Positions 40,411 to 50,800 are shown, numbered from the stretch's first letter. The stretch: DNA of 56,449 nt from Aedoeadaptatus coxii (GCF_903819215.1 NZ_CAIJCT010000018.1), one strand, 5' to 3'. The notes: generated by a model from the letters alone, not told the origin. A program made the numbers and translations.

Positions 40411-41319
40411 ATGGAAATAGAAGCTATAAAAAATAGAATAGGTTTCCACGATGTAGCCCATATTCCGGCAGTGGCTCTTCACGAGATGAAGGCGATTTTT
40501 GAACAGCGGGAACAAAACGGGCGTCGCCTGCCCATTGAGCCGGACTCCGTTAACGAGCGCATCGATCCGCGCTGCGTGCTCCCCTCGGCGCGCTCGATTG
40601 TCGTCGCTTTCGAGCAAACGCCTTTTGCGGAGAAAATGCCGGAGGCGAAGCCGGGCTATGGCCGTTTAGCCGGCGTATCCCGCGATCGAGATTACCATCA
40701 TTTACTGGGAGAAAAACTTCGCAGGTTAGAGAAGGCGTTAAAAGAAGAATATCCCGAACTGGAAAGTTACTTACAAGTAGACACGGGTCCATTATATGAA
40801 CGGGGCTTTGCGGAACTGACGGGGAAAGGCTTTTTAGGCCGTAACGGTCTCTTTATTCACGATACACTGGGAAGCTATGTGGGTATCGGTCTTTTAGTCA
40901 CCAATCTCCCCGGCGGTGAGATCAAAGTATCTGAAAAAAAGTGTGGGGACTGTATGAAATGTGTGCGCGCCTGTCCGGGAGGTGCCCTTTCAAAAGAAGG
41001 GATCGTCGATCCCAGACGGTGTCGCTCGTGGATTACACAAAAGCGAGGGGAGCTTACCGAAAGGGAAAAGCGCATTATGGGCGATTGGCTTTACGGCTGC
41101 GATCAATGCCAAATTGTATGCCCTAAGAATCAGGGGATCGAGCATACATTTCAAGTGGAAGATCCCGTCGAGCACATTTCCCTCGACGCGATTCGGGAAA
41201 CGAGTAATCGTACATTTAAAGAAAGCTTCGGCCATTTAAGCGGTTCGTGGCGCGGAGCGAAACAATGGAAGAAAAACGCCGATTACATCGACGATTATTT
41301 TGGGAAGGACAGAGAATAA
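40411..41319 (+). CDS. queG: Epoxyqueuosine reductase (iron-sulfur, cobalamin-dependent)
   Basis: 302 residues. The N-terminal part binds cobalamin, with A-R-S-I-V-V-A-F, Y-G-R-L-A and D-T-G-P-L-Y-E-R. Two [4Fe-4S] motifs follow: C-G-D-C-M-K-C-x3-C-P and C-D-Q-C-Q-I-V-C-P. QueG makes the last step of queuosine formation in tRNA. It lacks the HEAT-repeat tail of longer QueG proteins, as many Firmicute versions do. SD AAAGGAAGAG before ATG 40411. nth starts two bases after the stop. Confidence 0.92.
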   Translation: MEIEAIKNRIGFHDVAHIPAVALHEMKAIFEQREQNGRRLPIEPDSVNERIDPRCVLPSARSIVVAFEQTPFAEKMPEAKPGYGRLAGVSRDRDYHHLLGEKLRRLEKALKEEYPELESYLQVDTGPLYERGFAELTGKGFLGRNGLFIHDTLGSYVGIGLLVTNLPGGEIKVSEKKCGDCMKCVRACPGGALSKEGIVDPRRCRSWITQKRGELTEREKRIMGDWLYGCDQCQIVCPKNQGIEHTFQVEDPVEHISLDAIRETSNRTFKESFGHLSGSWRGAKQWKKNADYIDDYFGKDRE

Positions 41320-41321
41320 GC

Positions 41322-41969
41322 ATGCAAATGACACGTGACGATGCCTTAAAGGTTTATGATATTTTAGAGGAAACATTTCCCGATGCCCGTGCGGAATTGA
41401 ATTATACGACGCCCTATGAACTTTTAGTGGCGACCATTCTTTCCGCCCAATGTACCGATGTTAGGGTCAACAAAGTGACGAAGGTGCTCTTTGAAAATTA
41501 CAATACGCCGGAGAAAATGGTGACCCTTTCGCAAAAGGAAATGGAAGATTACGTACACAGTTGCGGCGTCTATCGAAACAAGGCGAAAAATATTTTAGCG
41601 GCGTCGCGAATTATTTTAGATCGCTACCACGGGGACATTCCCGATTCCATCGAAGGCTTAATGACCCTTCCCGGTGTTGGACGTAAGACGGCCAATGTGG
41701 TGGCATCCAATGTATTGAACATTCCCGCCATCGCTGTGGATACTCACGTATTTCGCGTGTCCAATCGCCTGGGGCTTGCCGATGCAAAAAATGTCGATGG
41801 GACGGAAAAACAATTGATGGACATTTGGCCGGAAAGTTGTTGGAGCAAAGGCCATCATCTCCTTATTTTCTTAGGACGACGCATTTGCAAGGCACAAAAC
41901 CCCCTTTGCGAGGAATGCCCTTTGACGATCTATTGCAAACACTATCAAGGCGAGGTAGCCAATGGCTAA
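41322..41969 (+). CDS. nth: Endonuclease III
   Basis: 215 residues from ATG 41322, two bases after queG; an extension into queG is open but unlikely. Helix-hairpin-helix L-P-G-V-G-R-K-T-A with the catalytic lysine, A-V-D-T-H-V with the catalytic aspartate, and the [4Fe-4S] loop C-x6-C-x2-C-x5-C near the C-terminus are all present. It removes oxidised pyrimidines and cuts abasic sites in base excision repair. It overlaps vanW by eight bases. Confidence 0.95.
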   Translation: MQMTRDDALKVYDILEETFPDARAELNYTTPYELLVATILSAQCTDVRVNKVTKVLFENYNTPEKMVTLSQKEMEDYVHSCGVYRNKAKNILAASRIILDRYHGDIPDSIEGLMTLPGVGRKTANVVASNVLNIPAIAVDTHVFRVSNRLGLADAKNVDGTEKQLMDIWPESCWSKGHHLLIFLGRRICKAQNPLCEECPLTIYCKHYQGEVANG

Positions 41970-43314
41970 AAATTATTTCGATTTACGAAATCGTAAGCGA
42001 CAGCAACTTGTGCGGAAAAAAAGAATCAAACAATTGGGCTGGATCCTATCTATCATCATCGTCCTTTCCATCGCCGTGGCGTGCGTGCCGCTAACGGGGC
42101 GTATTAGCCCGGGCATTCAGTACGAAGGGGTGAAGCTGGGCTTTTTAACTGAAGAGTCTGCGAAGAAAAAGCTTGAAAAAGCGCAAGACAGTTTTAAAAA
42201 TCAGGACGTGGTGCTGACTCACGGCAAGCGCAAGGGAAAGACAAGCGCCGGCATGCTCGGGCTGTCTTTTTCACCGGAAGCGGTGGCGAAAGAGGCCGTG
42301 GCCACGAGCCGCAAGATATCCTTTATAAAACGGCCTTTGATCGCCGTCATAAGAGAAAAGGTAGACGTTCCCCTTTCTGTGGACAAGGCGGCTCTTTTAA
42401 AAGGGCTTCAAACCTTAAATGGAACACTGTACGAGGGAGCAAAACCTGCCCGCGTCTTTTTGCGGGGAGGGAAAGTCGTCGTGGAAAACGGCGAAGTGGG
42501 CGAGGGCATCAATCTTGAGGACGCCGCCCTTTCCCTTTCAAAGGGAATCGACAAGCCGGTGGAAGTAAAGGTGGAAAAAGTATCGCCTGCCGTGTCGGCA
42601 GAGGCCCTTCGGGGAATCGATACCGTGCTCGCCACATGGAGCACAGATTACAATCCCGGCGACAAAAATCGCGCCGTCAATGTAGAGCGCGGCGCATCCT
42701 TTTTTAGGCGTATCATTTTGCAACCCGGCGAGCGGCTTTCCTTTCTAGAAACCATCGGCGGTATTACGAAAGAAAACGGCTTTGTCGAAGGGGAAACCAT
42801 TTCTGCCGGCATCGAGACAAAAGGCGTCGGCGGCGGCGTATGCCAAGTATCCACCACCATGTACAATGCGGCGGTGCGGGCGAACCTCAACATTTTATCC
42901 CGCCACAACCATTCCAAGCCCGTGGACTATGCGGCGGAGGGAACGGACTGCGCCGTAAGCGACGGGTACAAGGATTTTATTTTTACAAATCCCTACCAAA
43001 CGCCGATTTATATCGATACGAAAGCGGACGGCCACCACGTGGTGTGCACGGTCTTCGGCCATGGCGCCGAAAAACCATACGTCATCGATCTTTTGCCCGA
43101 GCGGATTAGAACTATTCCTGCCGGAGAAAATTGGCAGAATACGCCGGAGCTTAAAAAAGGCGAGGTTAAGGTTGTTCAAAAGCGAGAAGACGGTTCTTTT
43201 TATAAAACCTATAAAGTTTATAAGCAGGGAAATCGGGAGATTAAAAGGGAATTGGCCAACACCTCCCGTTATACGCCGGTAGACGGAAAGTATTTAAAGG
43301 GAATTTCAGATTAA
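41962..43314 (+). CDS. VanW-family cell-surface protein
   Basis: 450 residues. Basic N-terminus and one membrane helix at about 24-45, then two PG_binding_4-like segments (about 50-215) and the VanW domain with G-E-R-L-S-F-L, G-G-G-V-C-Q-V-S-T-T-M-Y-N-A and R-H-N-H-S. The last stretch resembles a G5-type extension. VanW is named from a vancomycin-resistance cluster, but these chromosomal proteins are widespread and their task at the cell wall is unknown. It starts inside the nth stop region. Confidence 0.88.
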   Translation: MAKNYFDLRNRKRQQLVRKKRIKQLGWILSIIIVLSIAVACVPLTGRISPGIQYEGVKLGFLTEESAKKKLEKAQDSFKNQDVVLTHGKRKGKTSAGMLGLSFSPEAVAKEAVATSRKISFIKRPLIAVIREKVDVPLSVDKAALLKGLQTLNGTLYEGAKPARVFLRGGKVVVENGEVGEGINLEDAALSLSKGIDKPVEVKVEKVSPAVSAEALRGIDTVLATWSTDYNPGDKNRAVNVERGASFFRRIILQPGERLSFLETIGGITKENGFVEGETISAGIETKGVGGGVCQVSTTMYNAAVRANLNILSRHNHSKPVDYAAEGTDCAVSDGYKDFIFTNPYQTPIYIDTKADGHHVVCTVFGHGAEKPYVIDLLPERIRTIPAGENWQNTPELKKGEVKVVQKREDGSFYKTYKVYKQGNREIKRELANTSRYTPVDGKYLKGISD

Positions 43315-43403
43315 TCCTTGCACTGAACCGCGTCTCGTGTTAATATAATAAATTGCATAATATTAAAAAGTTATAAGGAAACGAAAGCGCAGTTACGGAA
43401 GAT

Positions 43404-43470
43404 AATGTATATGTAAGTTACTTGGAGAGAGCTCGTAAGTTAATATTTACACATACATTTTTTATTTTTC
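43404..43470 (+). terminator. Leader terminator/attenuator upstream of rpoB
   Basis: AATGTATATGTAA (43404-43416) pairs with TTACACATACATT (43447-43459) with one mismatch, with an inner ACTT/AAGT stem, then a T-rich run. The hairpin ends 40 bases before rpoB, with no gene between it and vanW. A TATAAT at 43344-43349 may be the rpoB -10, but its -35 is unclear (TTGCAC is 20 bases away). The arrangement points to transcription attenuation of rpoBC. Confidence 0.65.
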
Positions 43471-43498
43471 GAGAGAACTTAAGGGGTGAGGAATTTAG

Positions 43499-46400
43499 AT
43501 GGTACATCCTGTTCAATACGGTAGACGGGAGAGAATGAGCTATTCCAGAATCGACGATGTTTTGGAAATACCGAATCTGTTAGGCGTTCAAACAGATTCT
43601 TTCAAATGGCTCATCGACGAAGGCCTCGGTGAAGTATTCCGAGATATTTCGCCGATTGAAGACTTCGCGGGGAATTTAATCCTCGAATTTGTCGATTACT
43701 ATGTTTCGGAAGAAAAGAAGTACGACTTTGAGGAAGCGAAGGAAAAAGACACAAACTATTCGGCGCCGCTAAAGGTAAAGGTGCGATTAATCAACACCGA
43801 AACCGGCGAAGTGAAAGAACAAGAAGTGTTTATGGGCGATTTGCCCCTTATGAGCGACACGGGAACCTTCGTCATTAACGGCGCGGAACGTGTCGTCGTC
43901 AGTCAATTGGTTCGCTCGCCGGGAGCCTACTATAAGGAAGAGTTCGATAAGACCGGTAAAAGATTATATTCGGCGACGCTCATCCCCAATCGCGGTGCAT
44001 GGCTCGAATTTGAAACCGATGCTCAAGGCGTGGTCAATGTTCGTATCGACCGTACGCGTAAAATCCCCATGACCATTTTGCTTCGCGCCATTGGCGTCGA
44101 ATCTAATTTGGAGATTACGCGCTTAATGGGCGAATCGGAAGAATTGCTCAAGGTTTTTGAAAAAGATCAAACCAGCAACAAACAAGAGGCGCTTCTTGAA
44201 ATTTACAAGAAACTGCGTCCCGGAGAACCGCCGACGATCGAAAGTGCGCAGTCATTATTCGAAAACATGTTTTTCGACGCGCGTCGTTACGATATGGCGA
44301 AGGTGGGTCGCTATAAATTCAACAAAAAGCTTGCCCTTCGTGAGCGTCTGCAAAATCAAGTGTTGGCGGAAGATGTTATCGACGGGGAAACCGGCGAAAT
44401 CATGGGTAAAGCCGGCGATCGCGTAAGTCGCGAAGAAGCCGTAGCCATTGAAAATGCCGGTATTAATCGCGTCGAAATTGTCATCGACGACCCCAATGAA
44501 TTAGGGGAAAAGAAAAATATTGTCTTGATCGGCAATAATTTCGTCGACACCGACAGCTTGGATTTAGACATCGACTTTGAAGCCCTCGGCTTTAAGGAAA
44601 AAATTTACTTGCCCCGCTTACAGGAACTTCTCGACGAATACGAAGGAGAAGAGCTTTTAGCGCGCATAAAATTACATTATAAAGAGCTGACACCGAAGCA
44701 TATTTTAATCGACGATATTTTGGCTGCCGTAAACTACGAATTTAACTTGTTCTACGGCATTGGCAAAACCGACGACATCGACCATTTGGGAAATCGTCGC
44801 ATTCGCTCCGTCGGTGAGCTTTTACAAAATCAATTTAGAATCGGCTTAACCCGTATGGAACGTGTCATCCGCGAACGTATGGCGGTTCAAGATCCGGATG
44901 GTGCTACGCCGCAATCCCTTATTAACATTCGCCCGGTAACGGCGGCAATTAAGGAATTCTTCGGATCTTCTCAGCTTTCCCAATTCATGGATCAAAACAA
45001 TCCCTTGTCCGAGCTGACCCACAAACGTCGTCTCTCGGCACTTGGACCCGGCGGTCTTTCTCGTGATCGTGCCGGCATGGAAGTCCGCGACGTGCACAAT
45101 TCCCACTACGGACGTATGTGCCCCATCGAGACGCCGGAAGGTCCGAATATCGGTTTGATTACCTCCCTTACCACCTTTGCCCGCATCAATGAATACGGCT
45201 TTATTGAAGCGCCTTATCGCAAGGTCATTAAAGGGGAAGGTAAAGTAACGGATCAAGTCGAATACATTACCGCCGACGTGGAAGATGAAAACATTATTGC
45301 ACAGGCGGATGAAAAGCTGGACGAAAACGGACACTTCATTAACAGCCGTGTTATCGCCCGTGGTTACGGCGGTGCCGTCGACGTTTACAAACGTGAAGAC
45401 ATTAGCTACATGGACGTTTCGCCGCAACAAATTGTCGCTGTCGGTACCAGCATGATTCCTTTCTTGGAAAACGACGATGCTAACCGCGCGCTCATGGGTT
45501 CCAACATGCAGCGTCAAGCGGTGCCTTTATTAAAAACCGAAGCGCCTATTGTGGCAACGGGTATCGAATATAAAGCAGCGAGAGATTCCGGCGTTTGCGT
45601 TATCGCAACGGAAGACGGAACGGTATCGAAGGTCAGCAGTAATCGTATCGTCCTTACGCCGGACAGCAAAAAGAACGATATCGAATACCGACTCCATAAA
45701 TTCGAAAAAGCCAACCAAGGCACCACCATCAATCAACGTCCTATTGTAAAAGAAGGACAAAAGGTTAAACGGGGCGAGGTCATCGCCGACGGACCTTCTA
45801 CCGATCTCGGTGAAATGGCCTTAGGTAAAAATATATTAATCGCCTTCATGAACTGGGAAGGCTACAACTACGAAGACGCTATGCTCATTAACGAAGAACT
45901 CGTTATTGACGACGTCTTAACCTCTCTTCACATTGAAGAATACGAATCGGAAGCGCGCGATACGAAATTAGGACCCGAAGAAATCACCCGGGACATTTCC
46001 AATGTGGGCGACGATATGTTGAAAGACTTAGATGAAAACGGCATTATCCGCGTCGGGGCGGAAGTCAATCCCGGCGACATCTTAGTCGGCAAGGTAACGC
46101 CGAAGGGTGAAACGGAACTTTCTGCAGAAGAAAGACTTTTACGTGCCATCTTCGGCGAAAAAGCGAGAGAAGTGCGCGATACCTCCCTGCGCTTGCCACA
46201 CGGTGAAGCAGGTATCGTCGTGGATGTCAAAGTGTTCAGCCGCGCCGATGGCGACGAGTTGCAACCGGGCGTCAACGAAATGGTGCGCGTCTTTATTGCG
46301 ACGAAACGTAAAATTCAAGTAGGCGATAAAATGTGCGGTCGCCACGGGAATAAAGGGGTTATTTCGAGAGTGCTTCCGAAAGAAGACATGCCCTACATGC

Positions 46401-47206
46401 CCGACGGCCGTCCCATTCAAATCGTGTTGAACCCCTTGGGTGTACCTTCTCGTATGAACTTGGGACAAGTTCTCGAAGTGCACTTGGGCTTGGCGGCGAA
46501 GAAATTAGGCTGGCACGTGGCGACGCCTGTATTTGACGGCGCCAACGAACAGGATATTTTCGATACTCTGGAAAAAGCGGGATATTCAGCCGACGGAAAA
46601 GTACAACTTCGCGACGGCAGAACCGGCGAAGACTTCGATCACCCGGTAACGGTGGGCTATATGTACATGCTCAAACTTCACCACTTGGTCGATGAGAAGA
46701 TCCACTCCCGTTCCACAGGTCCTTACTCTTTGGTAACGCAACAACCTTTAGGCGGTCGTGCTCAATTCGGCGGTCAACGTTTCGGGGAAATGGAAGTGTG
46801 GGCACTGGAAGCTTACGGTGCAAGCCACACCCTTCAAGAAATGCTGACGGTAAAATCCGACGATATCGTAGGCCGTGTTAAAACCTACGAAGCCATCGTC
46901 AAAGGGGAAAACATTCCTCAACCGGGCATTCCCGAATCTTTTAAAGTCCTTATTAAAGAGCTGGAAGCACTGGCCCTTGAAATTCAAGTATTGGACGAAG
47001 ACGAAAACCCGGTCGACCTTTCTACCGACGATGACGACTTAAACCACTTAGACAGTATGGACGGCAAGATTGACGGAGAAGATGCGGGAGAATTGATCGA
47101 AGGCAAGAGCAGTGTCAATGTTCTTGCGGGGATTAAGAAAATCTCCGGCGATGACATTCCGCAAGGCTTTACGCAAGAAGAAGACGAAGAGGAAGAATAC
47201 GAGTAA
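43499..47206 (+). CDS. rpoB: RNA polymerase subunit beta
   Basis: 1235 residues, normal for Firmicutes. The rifampicin region reads S-Q-F-M-D-Q-N-N-P-L-S-E-L-T-H-K-R-R-L around residue 500, with R-D-V-H-N-S-H-Y-G-R after it. Further on are K-M-C-G-R-H-G-N-K-G and Q-P-L-G-G-R-A-Q-F-G-G-Q-R-F-G-E. The C-terminal tail is acidic and longer than average. Nothing in the rifampicin region looks like a known resistance change. SD AAGGGGTGAGG before ATG 43499. Confidence 0.98.
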   Translation: MVHPVQYGRRERMSYSRIDDVLEIPNLLGVQTDSFKWLIDEGLGEVFRDISPIEDFAGNLILEFVDYYVSEEKKYDFEEAKEKDTNYSAPLKVKVRLINTETGEVKEQEVFMGDLPLMSDTGTFVINGAERVVVSQLVRSPGAYYKEEFDKTGKRLYSATLIPNRGAWLEFETDAQGVVNVRIDRTRKIPMTILLRAIGVESNLEITRLMGESEELLKVFEKDQTSNKQEALLEIYKKLRPGEPPTIESAQSLFENMFFDARRYDMAKVGRYKFNKKLALRERLQNQVLAEDVIDGETGEIMGKAGDRVSREEAVAIENAGINRVEIVIDDPNELGEKKNIVLIGNNFVDTDSLDLDIDFEALGFKEKIYLPRLQELLDEYEGEELLARIKLHYKELTPKHILIDDILAAVNYEFNLFYGIGKTDDIDHLGNRRIRSVGELLQNQFRIGLTRMERVIRERMAVQDPDGATPQSLINIRPVTAAIKEFFGSSQLSQFMDQNNPLSELTHKRRLSALGPGGLSRDRAGMEVRDVHNSHYGRMCPIETPEGPNIGLITSLTTFARINEYGFIEAPYRKVIKGEGKVTDQVEYITADVEDENIIAQADEKLDENGHFINSRVIARGYGGAVDVYKREDISYMDVSPQQIVAVGTSMIPFLENDDANRALMGSNMQRQAVPLLKTEAPIVATGIEYKAARDSGVCVIATEDGTVSKVSSNRIVLTPDSKKNDIEYRLHKFEKANQGTTINQRPIVKEGQKVKRGEVIADGPSTDLGEMALGKNILIAFMNWEGYNYEDAMLINEELVIDDVLTSLHIEEYESEARDTKLGPEEITRDISNVGDDMLKDLDENGIIRVGAEVNPGDILVGKVTPKGETELSAEERLLRAIFGEKAREVRDTSLRLPHGEAGIVVDVKVFSRADGDELQPGVNEMVRVFIATKRKIQVGDKMCGRHGNKGVISRVLPKEDMPYMPDGRPIQIVLNPLGVPSRMNLGQVLEVHLGLAAKKLGWHVATPVFDGANEQDIFDTLEKAGYSADGKVQLRDGRTGEDFDHPVTVGYMYMLKLHHLVDEKIHSRSTGPYSLVTQQPLGGRAQFGGQRFGEMEVWALEAYGASHTLQEMLTVKSDDIVGRVKTYEAIVKGENIPQPGIPESFKVLIKELEALALEIQVLDEDENPVDLSTDDDDLNHLDSMDGKIDGEDAGELIEGKSSVNVLAGIKKISGDDIPQGFTQEEDEEEEYE

Positions 47207-47254
47207 TTCTTCAGAACGTAGTTCAGACTATTTTAAAGAAAGGAGTCATGCTCC

Positions 47255-50200
47255 TTGAGCAGAAACGAATTATTTCATTCAATTAAAATCGGTTTAGCAT
47301 CCTCTGAAAAGATCAGATCTTGGTCCTACGGGGAAGTAAAGAAACCGGAAACCATTAACTACAGAACGCTAAAGCCTGAAAAAGAAGGTCTTTTCTGTGA
47401 AAAAATCTTTGGTCCCACGAAAGACTGGGAGTGTTCTTGCGGAAAATACAAGCGTCTCCGCTATAAAGGGGTCGTCTGTGAAAAATGCGGTGTCGAAGTA
47501 ACGAAATCCAAAGTGCGTAGAGAACGTATGGGCCACATCGAATTGGCTGCTCCCGTATCCCACATTTGGTACTTTAAAGGCATTCCCTCCCGCATGGGCC
47601 TCGTATTGGACGTAAGCCCTCGCGCGCTGGAAAAAGTCTTATACTTTGCATCCTACATCGTCACCCGTGTCGACGAAGGTGTGCCGGAATTATACGAAAA
47701 ACAACTTTTAAGCGAAACGGAATACCGCGAATTTAAGCGGGATTACGGCGACAAGTTCGAAGCGAAAATGGGCGCTGAAGCTATTCGCGATATTTTACGC
47801 AAAATCGACCTTGATCAAATTGCAAAAGAACTACGCGATCAATTGGAAGATGCCAGCGGTCAAAAGCGTGTGCGCATTACTCGCAGATTGGAAGTTATCG
47901 AAGCTTTTAGAAGCTCCGGCAACAAATGCGAGTGGATGATCTTAGACTGCATCCCCGTTATTCCGCCGGAACTACGCCCCATGGTGCAATTAGACGGCGG
48001 ACGTTTCGCCACCAGCGATTTAAACGATCTTTACAGACGAGTTATTAACCGTAACAACCGTCTTCGCAAATTAATGGATATCGGTGCGCCGGAAATTATC
48101 GTGCGCAACGAAAAACGTATGTTGCAAGAATCCGTCGACGCTTTAATCGACAACGGTCGTCGCGGTCGCCCCGTTACGGGAGCCGGCAATCGCCCCTTAA
48201 AGAGCTTGTCCGAAATGCTCAAGGGGAAACAAGGCCGTTTCCGTCAAAACCTTTTAGGGAAACGTGTAGACTATTCCGGCCGTTCGGTAATCGTCGTCGG
48301 TCCGTCGCTTAAATTCTACCAATGCGGTCTCCCGAAAAACATGGCGTTGGAACTCTTTAAACCCTTCGTCATGCGCGAACTGGTCGATCGCGAATTGGCT
48401 CATAATATTAAGAGCGCGAAACGTATGGTGGAAAGAGTGCGCCCCGAAGTGTGGGATGTACTGGAAGAAGTTATTAAAGACCATCCGGTGCTTTTGAACC
48501 GTGCGCCTACCTTGCACCGCTTAGGTATTCAAGCCTTTGAACCGGTGCTCGTAGAAGGAAAAGCTATTAAACTTCACCCCCTTGCATGTACGGCATACAA
48601 CGCCGACTTCGACGGGGACCAAATGGCGGTTCACTTGCCCTTATCGGCGGAAGCACAAGCGGAAGCTCGTCTTCTCATGCTGTCCACCAATAACATTTTG
48701 GCGCTTAAAGACGGTAAGCCTATTACGACGCCGTCTCAAGATATGGTACTCGGTATGTATTACCTGACCCTCGATCGCAAAGACAGCGTCAAGGGCGACG
48801 GCATGACCTTTATGGACACGAAGGAAATGATGCACGCTTACGAAAGCGGTTGGGTCCATCTCCATTCTCATGTAAAAGTTCGCTGTCATATCGACGAAAA
48901 CGACAAGCGCGGTAAAATCGTCGAAAGTACGGTAGGCCGCTTCCTCATTAATAAGGCCATTCCTCAAGACTTGGGATTTGTCGATCGTAAAGTAGATCCC
49001 TACAGCTTGGAAATCGACCGCGTCATCGACAAAAAATTACTGGGTAAAATCATCGATCGCTGCTATAAACTGCACGATAACTTGGAAACCGCAGAGTTCC
49101 TCGACGAAGTGAAGAGCTTAGGCTATCACTACTCCACCGTCGGCGCCATGTCCATTTCCATGGGCGACGTTGAAATTCCCAAGGAAAAACCTGAAATTCT
49201 CGAACAAGCGGAAGCCGATGTAGAAAAATACGAAAAGGCATACCGTAAAGGTTTAATCAGTGACGAAGAACGTTACGAACACGTTATCGACATTTGGAAC
49301 GAAGCGACCGACCATTTGACCAATAAGGTTATGGAAGGTTTCGGCGCGTTAAACAATATTTATATTTTCGCCGATTCCGGTGCCCGTGGTTCGAAAAACC
49401 AAATTCGTCAGCTCGCCGGTATGCGTGGTTTGATGGCATCGCCTTCCGGCCGTACCATCGAAGTTCCCATTACCTCAAACTTCCGGGAAGGCTTGGACGT
49501 ATTGGAATTCTTCATGTCCACTCACGGTTCTCGTAAAGGTTTGGCGGATACGGCTCTTCGTACAGCGGACTCCGGTTACTTGACCCGTCGTCTCGTCGAT
49601 GTTTCACAACAAGTGACGGTAACGGAAAAAGATTGCGGTACGGAAAGCTACATTGTGGCGAAAGCCTTTAAAGACGGTCGCGAAATGATCGAGGAATTAC
49701 ACGATCGTATCGAAGGTCGCACATCCTATGAAGATATTCATCATCCGGAAACCGGCGAACTTATTGTCGAAGCCGGTGAAATGATTACCGGAACGGCAGC
49801 CGATGCCATTACAGAAGCGGGTATCGAAGAAGTGAAGATTCGCTCCGTATTAGGTTGCCACTCTGAACACGGCGTCTGCGTCAAGTGCTACGGCCAAAAC
49901 TTGGCCACCGGTCGTCCCGTCGGCATCGGCGAAGCGGTAGGCGTTATCGCTGCGCAATCCATCGGTGAACCGGGTACACAACTTACCATGCGTACCTTCC
50001 ACACCGGCGGCGTTGCGGCTGCAGCCGACATCACCCAAGGTTTGCCTCGTGTCGAAGAACTTTTCGAAGTGCGTAAACCTAAAGGTCTTGCGATTATTTC
50101 CGAAATCGACGGTACCGTGGACATTCGCGAAACTGCGAAAAAACGCGAAATCGTCGTGACCGGTGACGACGGCGAAAGTAAGGCATACAATGTGGTCTAC

Positions 50201-50794
50201 GGCGCGCGCATTCGCGTGAAACCCGGCGATCACGTGGAAAAAGGCGACGAACTGACACAAGGTTCTGTTTATCCTCAAGACTTGCTCCGCGTCAAAGGCG
50301 CAACAGGCGTTCAAGAGTACATCGTAAAAGAAGTACAAAGAGTTTACCGTCTACAAGGGGTAGATATCGACGATAAACACATCGAGGTTATCGTCAAGCA
50401 AATGATGTCGAAAGTGCGCGTGGAAGAAGCAGGCGACACGAACCTCTTGCCGGGCAGCATGGTGACGAAAATCGAATTCGAACGCGCCAACGAGGCGGCT
50501 CGCGCAGAAGGCTTAAAAGAGGCGACGGCAAGCCCGACGCTTCTCGGTATTACGAAGGCCTCTCTCGCCACCGACTCCTTCCTGTCGGCGGCATCTTTCC
50601 AAGAAACGACCCGCGTCTTAACCGATGCGGCCATCGAAGGAAAGCAGGATTACCTCGAAGGTTTAAAAGAAAATATTATTATCGGTCAGCTTATTCCCGC
50701 CGGTACGGGCGTGCGTCAGAACGGCACGGTCTACTGGGAAGAAGAGGATCTGAGAAAAGAAAATCTCGATATTCTCGAAGGCATGAACGCATAA
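47255..50794 (+). CDS. rpoC: RNA polymerase subunit beta prime
   Basis: 1179 residues from TTG 47255; an AAAGGAG lies nine bases before, and the nearby ATG 47248 is out of frame. Zinc-binding C-S-C-G and C-E-K-C near the start, R-F-R-Q-N-L-L-G-K-R-V-D-Y-S-G-R, the catalytic N-A-D-F-D-G-D-Q-M, and the C-terminal zinc site C-H-S-E-H-G-V-C-V-K-C. Complete. 48 bases after rpoB in the same transcript; a terminator follows. Confidence 0.98.
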   Translation: MSRNELFHSIKIGLASSEKIRSWSYGEVKKPETINYRTLKPEKEGLFCEKIFGPTKDWECSCGKYKRLRYKGVVCEKCGVEVTKSKVRRERMGHIELAAPVSHIWYFKGIPSRMGLVLDVSPRALEKVLYFASYIVTRVDEGVPELYEKQLLSETEYREFKRDYGDKFEAKMGAEAIRDILRKIDLDQIAKELRDQLEDASGQKRVRITRRLEVIEAFRSSGNKCEWMILDCIPVIPPELRPMVQLDGGRFATSDLNDLYRRVINRNNRLRKLMDIGAPEIIVRNEKRMLQESVDALIDNGRRGRPVTGAGNRPLKSLSEMLKGKQGRFRQNLLGKRVDYSGRSVIVVGPSLKFYQCGLPKNMALELFKPFVMRELVDRELAHNIKSAKRMVERVRPEVWDVLEEVIKDHPVLLNRAPTLHRLGIQAFEPVLVEGKAIKLHPLACTAYNADFDGDQMAVHLPLSAEAQAEARLLMLSTNNILALKDGKPITTPSQDMVLGMYYLTLDRKDSVKGDGMTFMDTKEMMHAYESGWVHLHSHVKVRCHIDENDKRGKIVESTVGRFLINKAIPQDLGFVDRKVDPYSLEIDRVIDKKLLGKIIDRCYKLHDNLETAEFLDEVKSLGYHYSTVGAMSISMGDVEIPKEKPEILEQAEADVEKYEKAYRKGLISDEERYEHVIDIWNEATDHLTNKVMEGFGALNNIYIFADSGARGSKNQIRQLAGMRGLMASPSGRTIEVPITSNFREGLDVLEFFMSTHGSRKGLADTALRTADSGYLTRRLVDVSQQVTVTEKDCGTESYIVAKAFKDGREMIEELHDRIEGRTSYEDIHHPETGELIVEAGEMITGTAADAITEAGIEEVKIRSVLGCHSEHGVCVKCYGQNLATGRPVGIGEAVGVIAAQSIGEPGTQLTMRTFHTGGVAAAADITQGLPRVEELFEVRKPKGLAIISEIDGTVDIRETAKKREIVVTGDDGESKAYNVVYGARIRVKPGDHVEKGDELTQGSVYPQDLLRVKGATGVQEYIVKEVQRVYRLQGVDIDDKHIEVIVKQMMSKVRVEEAGDTNLLPGSMVTKIEFERANEAARAEGLKEATASPTLLGITKASLATDSFLSAASFQETTRVLTDAAIEGKQDYLEGLKENIIIGQLIPAGTGVRQNGTVYWEEEDLRKENLDILEGMNA

Positions 50795-50800
50795 AAGGAA

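Noticed and set aside
43318..43349. rpoB promoter made of TTGCAC and TATAAT
   Set aside because: The spacer would be 20 bases, too long for a usual sigma-A promoter; only the -10 is kept as possible.
44846..45517. Long open frame on the minus strand in rpoB (and others in rpoC, fusA, purine permease and ahpF genes)
   Set aside because: Shadow of codon-biased housekeeping genes; no start signals or domain features.
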